DNA from: Eutypa lata
Taxonomy: Eukaryota > Ascomycota > Sordariomycetes > Xylariales > Diatrypaceae
Direction of reading: 5' to 3'
Length of the DNA: 64,000 bases
Assembly (NCBI GenBank): GCA_022661535.1
Contig: JAKULF010000012.1
Location: 434,001-498,000 of the forward strand
A model generated the notes under the pieces. That model ran no database searches. It was not told the DNA's origin and was given only the letters and a program-made list of their open reading frames with translations. The translations under genes were made by a program, and so were the position numbers. Shown one piece after another: positions 1 to 11,900 of this stretch (its first letter is position 1; each line of letters starts with the position of its first letter).

Positions 1-323
1 CTACAACGTCAATGTTGGTCTTTGAAGGCACGTCTCCTTCATATAACTACACAATTAGAGAGTTTCCTCCTACCTATTTTATAATCACGTAATAATAATG
101 ATAATAACGAACAATTCTATTATGAGTAAAGTTAGCGAACTACTTCTTTCTAGTAAACTAGCATAATTATCGCAAGCTGTGATAGAGCTAGAACGAATTT
201 TGATCTAGCTTGTATTTCTATACAGTTCTCAACTATATAACTTGCCAAGTCATATCTAGAATTTAACAACATGTAATAGCAGATGAGCAATGATCGGAGA
301 GTATATTTTGTACCATCAAAATT
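1..323. other. Gene-free left edge, 3' side of P450
   Basis: AT-rich sequence with no supportable reading frame. It lies downstream of the P450 stop codon and probably holds its 3' UTR. Other cluster genes may lie beyond the window edge. Confidence 0.5.
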
Positions 324-2146
324 TCATCTAGAAAAAGAAACCTTAACGCCGTTTTTGGAACCCATAGCACTTTGAGTCCCAGGTTCCGCGTCTCTAGACT
401 CAATTGACACAAAATGTTGGACAAATCTAACGAGAACTAGTGTAGTCTCCGTAAGGGCATATTGTTGCCCAAGGCAGATATGCGGACCACCACCAAAAGG
501 GAGGTACTCCTAATTGTCAGAGTCGACGTTAGCGAAGTTGTAAAAAAAAGGGGGGAAAGCAACAAGGCGAGCACCTACCCATCCGAAACGGCTGTGAAGC
601 CACCGTTCTGGGCAAAACTGAGCAGCATCTTCGCCGAACAAGTCCTTGCGCCGATGCATGGCAAAAGCGCTATATGTTATAGCGCAACCCTTAGAAACGT
701 TGATAGGGGCTTCACCCAACGGCCCACCACCACGTGGAAGCACAGTATCACGAACCGCGATCCTCGTGTTAGAGAGAACTGGCGGATGAAGTCGAAGCGC
801 TAGAGTATGCTATCATCAGTAATGGTTGTATTTTGATTGGTGGGGGGTCACTGACCTTCGTTAACGCAACTCCGGGCGTACTTCAAATCACGGAGCTGCT
901 CGTAATCCGGCTCTTGGCCTTTAACTTGACCCACCTCGTCTCGCAGTTTGGCCCAAACATCAGGGCGTCGAACAATCTCAATGAAAAGGCTACTGAGGAG
1001 ATTGGCGATGCTGTCACGAGTAGATATGAGCAGATTTAGGAGTTCGTAGTGCAGTGTCTCTTTGTCGCTTGATAAGCACGCGAGCTTTCCGACCAGTGAG
1101 TCACTATTTCTTTCCTGGCTGCCTTCTTGCTGAGCAGATAACGACGACCAGGATGAGGAGAGTTTCTCCTCGTCGTCTGAAGTGAACTCGCCACGGGAGC
1201 ATCCATGAAGTGAGAGGGCCTCCTCGGTACTTCGTTCTATGTAATCACGACACGTCCGAAACGCTTCGGCCATCTTTATTTGAGTACCAGATCGCAGCGG
1301 CAAGGTTTGAGATGGGTGTCCGGTTTGTTCAAGGATGAAGCTAAAGGCCTTGCGAAATTCATCATAGGCATCGCTATCATTACGACTCAAAGCGTCGGTA
1401 GAACGGCCGAAAATGAAGTATGTAGCCGTATCCAACGTATAGTGGAGGAACAACGGTTGGAGATCAACCGCCCCGCTCGTTGGAACCATTTCGAGAAGGC
1501 CTTGAACACGACTGTTGGCCGCTTTCAAATCGATTACCGGGTCATTGATGAAGTGAGGTCTTAAACGGCGACGAAAATGAGCCCGGTTCAGACCAGAGTT
1601 TTCCGAAGTAGTATCACTTAGTATTGGAATTTCCGACGGGGGCACAATGTAGTCTTGACATCGTACTGAGAGGACCGTTTTTATGTTTTCCGGGTCAATT
1701 GTGAAGATATGGCTGGTACCAAGTGTGCCCGCTGAAAAGGTCCCTCCAAGCTCACTATGTCTTGTCGATAAGACCTTCATCAGGCGCGTTTCGTACGCCC
1801 CCGGTACGTGGCTCAGGAAGGAACGAATATTTAGCAAGGGATCCCACGGTAGGAGACGAATATGGACAGGCTGACTTCCATTCTTTAGGACGTCCTGATT
1901 TCCCCTGGCCACCCTTGTGACATACGAGACTAGCCATAATATAATGACTAGTAACACGATCATGACACCGCCAATGGATGGCAGGCCAATTCCCATGGAA
2001 AGCAGAGCAGCGAAATTGAAATATGTGGCAGGAATTCCTAGATACCCTAGTGGTGGTGAAGAAACTATCGCAACAGGTGCCTGCTTCCCATTAATCAGAC
2101 CCTTAGCTAAGAGAAAAAGTGATTGGATATAGGTGGTGAATGCCAT
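324..2146 (-). CDS. Cytochrome P450 monooxygenase of the PKS-NRPS cluster
   Basis: Three exons, 2146-856, 799-579 and 509-324, join in frame to 565 residues. Both introns (56 and 69 bp) have GT..AG ends. The N-terminus has a hydrophobic segment near residues 55-75, fitting an ER-anchored microsomal enzyme. After splicing the first intron the K-helix reads NEALRLHPP (ExxR). The second splice restores [16 protein letters not shown] with heme-ligand Cys516; PERW lies upstream. The layout resembles the CYP52/CYP63-like fungal group. The I-helix reads STRDSIA instead of AGRDTTA, and the usual Arg before the heme cysteine is His. The gene is divergent from the PKS-NRPS with a shared 0.8 kb promoter, so oxidation of the polyketide-amino acid product is the likely role. 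The substrate cannot be read from the sequence. P450 identity is sure; the subfamily is inferred. Confidence 0.93.
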
Positions 2147-2953
2147 TTTGTCGAGATAGATAATAATAGCGTTTGTTTGAGGGGAGTAATCGCTTCAATG
2201 ACACATCTATACTGCACTGCTATAGAGATAATTAGAAAGGGGGGTCGTGGTGACTATCGATCGTTGGCACTCCTTTTCGGCGTTAACGCTCGGGGCTCAA
2301 AAATAGGGGGGCATCGGTTGTCGCCGAGAGATGGAGGGTTACTCTGGACTCCACAATCTCGATCGCCACGAGGCTTATGTGATGTAAGGAACGTACAGAG
2401 AAAGGAGCTGATGCCGATCAAACACGGGCTGACAGGGTTCCTAGGCGAAGGATCCAAGCCACGTGGGTGACTAGCTGGCGGCTGGAGTGCGGGGACTTTC
2501 CTCGGCGTCCGTATGGCATTCTGCACGTCAGCCTTACTCCCCGCAGAATCGGTGACACAGCTCTCACTCATCACTACACGTCTATCGGCGATGCATCTCC
2601 GCGAAGCACTTAGACACGTGACTAGCTCAGTCGCCTCGGCCAGCCCCTGAGAGTACCCCGACATGAGACGAAGAGGGTGATGTTCTTGCGAAATTGGTAG
2701 TAGGCCAGTTTGTTGACTCGCTTTTGAAGTATTCGGCGTTCGAGAGCACATGTCTGTCCTCAGTTTGGGGCGAGACGTGTAGGAAGATATGATTGTAGTT
2801 ATCTGATCAACAAGTATCGTATTGAAGTAGTTTAATATATCCTCTGCCACCCAATATGTAAACCAAGGTTACTCTGGGATAGAAATGTAACTAGATGGTC
2901 TATAGCCAGCTGTTACCAAGAATATTCTTTACTACGGGCTGTGTATAATCATC
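2147..2953. promoter_or_regulatory. Bidirectional promoter between P450 and PKS-NRPS
   Basis: An 807 bp region separates the two divergent start codons. It holds several CGG/CCG triplets of the kind bound by Zn2Cys6 regulators and a perfect 10-bp palindrome GCGTTAACGC at 2280-2289. A 198-codon minus-strand frame at 2254-2850 has no recognisable domain and I treat it as chance. Co-regulation of both genes is inferred from the layout. Confidence 0.55.
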
Positions 2954-5900
2954 ATGGCCTATGTACCACCGACTTCAGAGCCTATTGCCATTATCGGCCG
3001 TAGTTGTCGTTATCCTGGCTCAGCCACGACACCGTCTAAGTTATGGGATCTCCTGCAAAATCCCCATGATATCTCCCAAAAGATCCCCCCTACGCGTTTC
3101 AACGTGGACGGATTTTACGACGAGGACGGTGAGCGCCATGGGACCACCAATGCACCTAAAGCCTTTTTTCTAGACGAAGATGTTCGCGTCTGGGACACAT
3201 CGTTTTTCAACACGACACCCAAAGAAGCAGAAGCCATTGATCCACAGGCAAAGCTCCTCCTGGAGGTCGTTTACGAGGGCATGGAGTCGGCCGGTTTGAC
3301 ATTGCGGAACTGTGCTAGCAAGAAAATTGGCGTGTTTGTTGGCCTCATGACAGCCGATTTCGAGCTTCTCACTGCCAAGGACGAATTGTCGTTTAGTCAG
3401 TACTGTGCAACCGGGACCCACAGAGCACTGATATCGAATCGTGTGTCGTATTTTTTCAACTGGAACGGCCCATCTATGACTATTGATACGGCATGCTCAG
3501 CCAGTTTAGTCGCTCTTCACCAGGCGGTTTTGAGCCTTCGCTCCGGAGAAAGTTCCTTGGCTTGTGTAGCGGGTGTCAATCTCTTATTAGGCCCTGACTT
3601 ATTCACCGCTCAGGCAACCGTTCATATGCTATCTCCAAACGGAACTTGCAAGATGTGGGACGAATCCGCTGATGGCTATGCGCGTGGGGACGGCGTGGGC
3701 GTGTTTTTCTTGAAACCCCTTTCCCAGGCCCTGGCCGATGGCAACCGAGTAGAATGTATTATTCGTGAGACTGGGGTGAACTCGGATGGGCGGACAACAG
3801 GCATCACGATGCCGAGCCCGGAAGCCCAATCGGCCCTTATTCAAGATACATACAGACGATCCGGACTCGACATCCGCAATCCAGCCCACCGATGTCAGTA
3901 TTTCGAGGCCCACGGCACAGGAACCCAAGCTGGAGACCCTAGAGAGGCTAGGGCTATACACGATGCTTTCTTTGGGGACCCCGAGCCCAATTCAGACTGC
4001 ATCGAACCAAGTCAAGAGCCGGGACAGGACTCTCAGCAGTTGATTGTCGGGTCTATCAAGACCGTCATCGGCCACACTGAAGGGGCAGCGGGCGTAGCAG
4101 GACTTCTGAAAGCAGCCCTTGCGATGGAGCATGGCGTGATTCCTCCAAATCAGCATTTCCACAATGTCAACCCAAGCGTGGCACCTTTCACACGACACCT
4201 CAAGGTACCCACGTCTTTGACGGCTTGGCCTCACGTCCCTCCGGGGCAGCCTTTGCGCGTTAGTGTGAATTCCTTCGGATTCGGAGGGACAAATGCCCAC
4301 GCAATACTCGAAAAATACGATCCTCAAATTCACGGTTCCTGTTCGTTATCGCTTGCTAAGCTCAGTAAGAACCCTGCTTCCGGAGTCAGCGATACTTCCA
4401 ACCCATCGTCAGGACTGCCTATATTGTTGTCTGCAAACTCGGAAAAGACTCTTGTTAAAATGATAGAAGATTATTCAAGCTATCTTCTAGCAAATCCCGA
4501 TAGCAATATGTGTGAGCTCGCTACCACCCTAGCGCTGCATCGCTCGGCCCACCCTCACAAACTCGCCTTTCCTGCTTCCTCGAGGGCAGAGGAAACAGCA
4601 AGGCAAATGAATAGTAAACTTGAAATGCATAAGGCGAATCCAGACTCAGAATTTGGCGTGAGATCCCGACAGGGCGATGGCCCAGGACGTATCCTGGGCA
4701 TTTTCACCGGCCAAGGGGCCCAGTGGCCAACCATGGGTAAGGGTCTTATGAAATCGTTTCCGTCTTTCAAAGAGTCATTGACGTCCCTGGATGACGTTCT
4801 AAAGAGCTGCCCCAATCCTCCGACCTGGTCTATCGTTCAGGAACTCCTTGTTCCTGCGGAACAGTCCCGCCTGGACGAGGCAGCTATCTCACAGCCTCTG
4901 TGCACCGCTATACAGATCGCGCTCGTCGATCTACTAGCGCGAGTAGGCGTCAAATTAAGCGCGGTAGTAGGACATTCATCGGGCGAGATAGGTGCGGCAT
5001 ATGCGTCTGGTGTTTTGGAGGCCCGAGACGCCATTCTGATAGCCTATTATCGCGGCGTCCATGCCAAGCTTGCAGGCAGCTCAAACGGAGAGAGAGGAGG
5101 TATGATGGCCGTGGGAATGGGCATTGACGAAGCCTTGGACTTCTGTAGTCAAGATGAGCTTCACTCAAAAGTTTTTATTGCAGCCAGCAACGCATCGGCA
5201 AGCGTGACACTGAGCGGTGATCTAACTGGTATTAAAGCTGGCAAAGCTATGCTTGATAGGGAAAAGAAATTCTGTCGACTGTTACGCGTCGACACTGCAT
5301 ACCATTCACACCACATGGAACCATGCTCTGCTCCCTACCTCGAATCGTTGGAAGCGTCTCACATCACGGCGAAACTACCTAGCAACTCACGTCCTTGGGT
5401 CAGTAGTGTATACGGCCCAGCAGGCTCTCCAACAGCAAAAGAGCTGGCTGGCCGATACTGGCGCGATAACATGGTGCAGCCTGTCCTCTTTTCACAGGCC
5501 TTGTCTCGTGTTCTTACAGAGAATGACCACTTCGACGCCGTGTTAGAGATTGGACCGCACCCAGCACTAAAAGGACCAGCTACACAAACAATGCAAGAAG
5601 TTGGTGAAGGGAACGTGCCTTATATGGGTGTTTTAGGTCGTGGTAAAGATGACATATCAGTATTCTCTGAGGCACTCGGAGCACTTTGGTGTCACCTTGG
5701 AGCGGCAGCCATAGATCTCGCCGGTTATTCGACCGAGCTTGGATACTCTTCTTCTGGTCATAAAATGGCCAACGACCTGCCTCCATATCACTGGGATCAC
5801 TCCCAATTGCACTCCCGCCAACCTCGCTTGATGAAGCAATACCTTCACAGAGCTGCTCCCCCAAATGAGTTGTTAGGGAATCGCACCTCTGATGATACGA

Positions 5901-8900
5901 TCTCTGAGTACCGGTGGCGAAACATTTTGAAGCCAACTACGATACCATGGCTTCAACACCACCAATTCCAGGGTCAGGTCCTCGTGCCTGTAGCAGCATA
6001 CTGCGTCATGGCCCTTGATGCTGCCAAGGCCTGGGTCAGGGGAACAGGGAAGCGGGCAGCTAAGGTAGAGATTCAGGGCCTAGACATCCGCAACGGGATC
6101 CCAATGGACATAGACGACTCGCAAGGTGTGGAAACCGTATTCGCAATGCGACTGGATCCTGGGCAGTCTACTGAGGATGGTCATACTATCACCGCGAACT
6201 TCAGCCTTGACTTCTCACCGATGACAGACAGTGGTACTATGAGACACGCTGTCAGCGGAGGCCTTGCTATTGAGCTAGCTAGAATGCATGATGCCAAGAA
6301 GCCAACAATCCTTCCGCCGCGATCTTCCTCCAACCAGTCCGGCTTAAACAAGGTGAACGTGGATGAGTTTTACAGTTCTATGAAAGAGATAGGGCTCGAC
6401 TATACGGGCCCTTTCCGCGCTCTGGATTCTGTTCAGCGACGCATCAACTTTGCTTCGGGACACCTCGATAGTAGTAGCACCGGGAATGCTGATATGGGGT
6501 CTCGGTTGTCCCTCCATCCTGCCCTACTCGATGCCTGTTTCCAGGCGGTATTTGTAGCGTTTGCTGCTCCATATGATGGGTGAGTAATGCAAATTTCCAA
6601 CTCTATTGCGAAGAAAGAATAGAAAAAAGGGAGTCTTCTACGGAAGATTGGAAGCCAAGGAGAACAAGCGGGGAGATAATTACACTAAGAACCTCGTTTG
6701 AACGATAATATATCAAGCGGATACAACGATATTGCTAACTATTATTGTCCAATCTAGAGCCCTGTGGACCTCCTTTCTCCCTCGATCCATTAGCAGATTG
6801 CGCTTCAACACGGACCTCTGTGACAGCGGACCCGAAAAGACTAGTCTTGTCGAAGTCGAGGCAACTGTGACGCGATTCGATCCAACGTCGCCGCAGTCAC
6901 AAGCGAGCTTCTCGGGTGACGTGGAGATATTCGACTCTCATGGCTGCATGCAAGTACAGCTGGAGGGTGTCACGCTCCAGTCGTTTGCAGCATCTACAAA
7001 GGAAGATGACCGCGAATTCTATTTGCAAACCTTGTGGAAGAGGGATCCTTGGACCGGATTTGACGTGCAAGCCCAGGAAGCTGGTGAGCTCAAGGCCGAC
7101 CAGGAATTCGTAGATCTTTGTCGTCGCGTTGAGCGGCTCTACCTTCCGGCACCTAGCAATAATGGCAGGGATGATCATCAGTTCAACCCTACATATTGCA
7201 AAACTACACATGATAATGGTAGTCTCGAGGCCCTCATCGGCTCTTCGCCTCACAGGCACCATCTCGAGCTTCTGAAAGCATGTGGTGAAAGGATGCCAGC
7301 GCTGGTTCCTAGCCTAGCCCAGGAAATGATACAGGAAAGCATTGATGTATCTCGCTTCCTTCGCCACTTAACACTTGTAGTAGAACACATCAGCCATCGC
7401 CATCCACACATCAACGTACTTGAGATCGATCTAGGAAACGATGCTATATCGTTGACAGACAGCGTTTTAGCTGGTCTAGCCGAGGTGTACGCATCTTACA
7501 CATATGCTTCTTTCAATACCAGCCCCCACTCTGTCAACTCTCGACGGCATCAAATATCTTCGGTCTTGTTACGTGATGGATCTGATGGACTGGTAGAGTT
7601 CGTCGAAGACACAAACCAAACGTTTGATTTGGTGGTTGTTCTGGGATTATCCAATGCCAGTAGCGAAGTCCTGGAGGCCCGTCAAACGTCAATCCGACAA
7701 CTTATGAAACCCGGTGGTTTCTTCTTGGCGGTGAGCTCCCGAGGCCACTTGCTCCGAGACAACATGCTTAGTCTCCTGAGTGCCCCATCCAACCGAGATA
7801 GTTGGAGAGATGGTGGCGAGAATCAAGTCGAATCAAGGGATATTGAAGCTTCGACAGTAGTCACGTCAGGAAGTTGGGAGCCTCTTCATCAATTCAACTT
7901 AGCTCGAGCTGGTATGTCACTGTCGGTATTGCAAGCGAATAGTCCCGAGGTGGCACTACTTCGCTCGCCCTTGTCGAATGTGCCCTTGGTTGCGTCTCGA
8001 ATATCGGCAGGAACTATCCTTATCATTGGTGGAAAGCGACCGGAGGTAAACAAATTGCGTCGCCGGCTCGAGGAGGTTCTTACCAAGTGTGCAGTTGAAT
8101 GCAAACTGCTATTCGCTATGACATTTGGTGATATCCCAGACCACCTCGACCTGAAAGCTGTCATCATTCTGGAAGACCTTGACGAACCTATCTTCAAAGA
8201 CATCACGGCACACACGTTCTCGAAACTTCAGTTCATCTTCAGCCCTAAATGCTACATATTGTGGTTGACTAATGGATTTTACCACGGCAATCCTTACCAT
8301 GCCGCGTCTGTTGGGTTCGGCCGTACAGTGAAGACAGAGACGCCCCATCTACAACTACAGTTCCTCGATATTGATACACTTGTTGGTGTCCATGATGTAG
8401 TAGCCGAGACTTTCTTACGCCTAGCATTGATGTGTGAAGAAGATATGGGGGCTGGGTCTACGGAAGACTCTCAGTCCTTGCTATGGACGACAGAACCTGA
8501 AATCTTGTTCACGAAAGGCCAGATGTTGCTACCTCGTGTTTCGCCCATCCAGGATATGAACAATCGGCTAAACTCCACCAGGCGAGTTATTGGCAAAGAA
8601 GTGGATATTGCTAATACGGCCGCCGAGTTAGCATTGATCCAAGAAAGAGGTGAACCAGTTTATGACCTCATAAGCTGCAAGAAATCTAGTCAAACACATG
8701 ATGAGGATCCTGGTGGTACGATCGATGTGAGCGTAATGTACGTCAGTGCATGGGCTATAGGTTTCGGGAAGGCGTCGTCATTCCAGTTCGTTGGCCTTGG
8801 CAAAACTTCTGGAGGATCCAAGGTTTTGTTTGTTTCCCCTACGAACTCATCTTGGGTCCGCGTCCCACGATCCTGGACATTACTACTAGGAAGTGTAAAC

Positions 8901-11900
8901 CTGGATGACGAGAGAACGGCGGTGCTTATCATTCGAGCATTTGTTATTCAGCGTGTCCTAGCGCTCTCAGCTATCACTACCTCAACAGATGTTAATGAAG
9001 TGGTGATTCTGGGATCAGACTCACCTTTCATGTCCGCCATGGAGCAGCAACAGTCCCTATCCAACTCCGAGAACATTCAAATCCAAAATCTTCAAGTCTA
9101 TTACCCCACCACTGAGCAGGCAGCTGCTTCGGATGATGGAAGATTTGTCTATATTCATTCTCATGCATCTGAACGTTCTATAAGAGCTTCTCTACCACCC
9201 AAGTTGGGAATTCTGGTAAATCTAGCAGAGGATGAGACAGGAGTACCTTCTCTGTTTCCACGTCTCGCCCACACTCTTTCGCCGGCCCACTGTATTCCAG
9301 TCACCTCTATTGCTCAACGATCTAGTCACATGGAGAACAATTCGGATGACCTTGACTCTGTCGTAGCAGATGCCCTCCAGAAGTCACAGGAACTTGTAAC
9401 TACTGCTAATGTGTCATTGATAGATGCAAACGCATATAACGCAACATTAGACCCCGTGAATGATTTGAGCGGAACACACGGCTCGCGATCCTGTCTTGCT
9501 ACTGTTGACTGGACTAAAGACGCACAGATAACGGAGAGAGTTCGCGACATCGACCCAACTTCAGTCCTTAGTCCCTCCAGGACCTATGTACTTATAGGAT
9601 TGACTGGAGACCTGGGGGAGAGTTTATGTTGGTTTATGGCATCCCACGGGGCACGCCATTTTGTGGTGGCTAGTCGGTAAGAGGCCCTATTCTCTAATAC
9701 TACATCCCCGTCCGGTCTCTATCCCTTTAAAGGCAGTTTATTGTATTGGCGGAGAAAACCATTGAAATAGTATTACAGAACATATACTAATGCACCTGTG
9801 GCAGAAATCCTACTAAAGCGCATGCTTGGTCATCGGCCATTCAACGTGCAACAGGTGCCACTATTCACTTAGTACCCTTAGATGTTGTCGACATCTCCGA
9901 AGTTCGATCTCTGAAGCAGAGGCTGCAGCACTCATGCCCCCCTATAGGCGGGGTTGTGAATGGGGCCATGCTTCTCGAGGATAGTCTCTTCGCCGACATG
10001 TCTCATGAAAACTTCCAGAAGGTTTTCAAACCAAAAGCTATAGGCTCCCAGAACCTAAGCGATGTGTTTTGCGAGCCTGAACTCGAGTTCTTCATCATGT
10101 TCTCGTCACTGACTTGCCTCTGTGGCAACGCTGGCCAATCAAATTACACTGCTGCTAATTTGGTAATTCTCACCTAACATCTCCCATTTTCCTGAGAGCT
10201 AGTTTCATCAACGTGGCATCGTTCCAGCTAACAAATGTTTTAGTTCATGGCTGGATTAGCAGCACAGAGGCGCTCCCAAGGACTAGCCGCTTCTTCCCTG
10301 GATATCGGTATCGTGTACGGCATTGGCTACGTCAACCGCGTCGACGGGTCGGAAATCTACAAAAACCTTCGCAGACTAGGCTATCTACCGATATCTGAAA
10401 GGGACATCCATCACATGTTTGTGGAGGCTATCGTTGCCGGCCACCCTAAGTCAAGCATACCATGGCAGCTCTCTACCGGTCTACAGAGATGGAATCCCAG
10501 TGCCGACCTTGCGCTTCCGTGGCAGATGGACCCGCGTTTCTCTCATCATATGACAGGGGCTGCTGAAGTAGGCTCTCGTTCACAGGTTTCGTCGGGTTCC
10601 GAGACAACCCAATCTATCAAAGAGACACTCAGGGCAACTCAAACTCAGGAGCTCATCGTCGAGAATTTATTGAAGGCCTTTGTTCACCAATTGGAGTCTA
10701 TGCTACACCTCCCTCCAAACAGCGTCAACAAGGATGTACCAATTGTAGACTTAGGTGTGGACTCGCTAGCTGCTGTCGAGGTGAGATCGTGGTTTCTTAA
10801 GGACGTCGAAAAAGATATGCCCGTGTTGAAGATTCTTGGAGGCGCCTCGCCTGCTACTTGTAAGTGCTATGTGCTCCATTATTGCTTCATTGCATGTATT
10901 TGCCTAGAAATTATTTCCTGACCTTCAGTTTAGTGTGCGCCGAGATCGCAACTCAGATATTCGACGACAGGTTAGCCTTGGAATCAGAGGCCGAAGCCAG
11001 CGAAGCCGACGATGAATCCGCCGGTAGCTCTTATGATGACTTCTCACTAAACCATAACTATACGGATATGAGTTCTGAGGATGGAGAGGAAGGCGCTGTA
11101 ACGTATGACCAAATTTCTCCCATGTCCTACAGCCAAGCTCGAATGTGGTTCCCATATCTCCTTCTCGAGGACAAGACGACGTATAACTGCACCACATCTT
11201 ATCGCCTCCGTGGCCCGCTCGACGTTGATCGGTATGAAGCTGCTTTGCAGACCATAATCCAGAAAAACCAAGTATTCCGGACGTGCTTTTATACCGATCA
11301 CTTCACCGGAGAAGCGATGCAAGCAGTCGCAACATATTCTCCTTTTCAGCTAAAGAAAGTGTCTAACGCCAATGACCATTCCGATGTCGTGAACGAGACA
11401 AGTCGTATATCCGGACATACGTACGATATAGAAAGCGGCGATGTTTTCATGAGTACGGTGCTCAGCCATGGTAGGGACTACCACACGATCATTTTTGGCT
11501 ATCACCACATTATCCTAGACGGTGTCAGCTGGCAGCACTTTTTGCAGGCAGTAGAGAGATACTACGAGAAATCCCCTCAATCCCAGCAGCGAGCTTGGCA
11601 GTCGTCCGATTACATCGACTTCGCCATCAAGCAGCGAGCCGAGATGCACTCGTCCGCGAACATGCTTACCAAGAGAGCCTTTTGGAAGAAGCAGTTCGGC
11701 AGCGGGAGACTTCCATCCACTATCCCCTTGTTCCCTTTTGCCCAGGTGGCAAGTCGCAAGAGTGCGCTCCAGCGTTACGAGGCGTCAGAGTATTTTGTTG
11801 AGCTCGACGCATTGCTTGTCAAGAACATCAAAACTGCTGCGACTGGTAATAAGAGCACGACATTTCACTTCCATTTGACCATCTTGCAGATAATGTTATA

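Noticed and set aside
2254..2850. 198-codon minus-strand frame in the P450/PKS promoter
   Set aside because: No recognisable domain, irregular composition, and it lies fully in the intergenic region between divergent starts. Probably chance.
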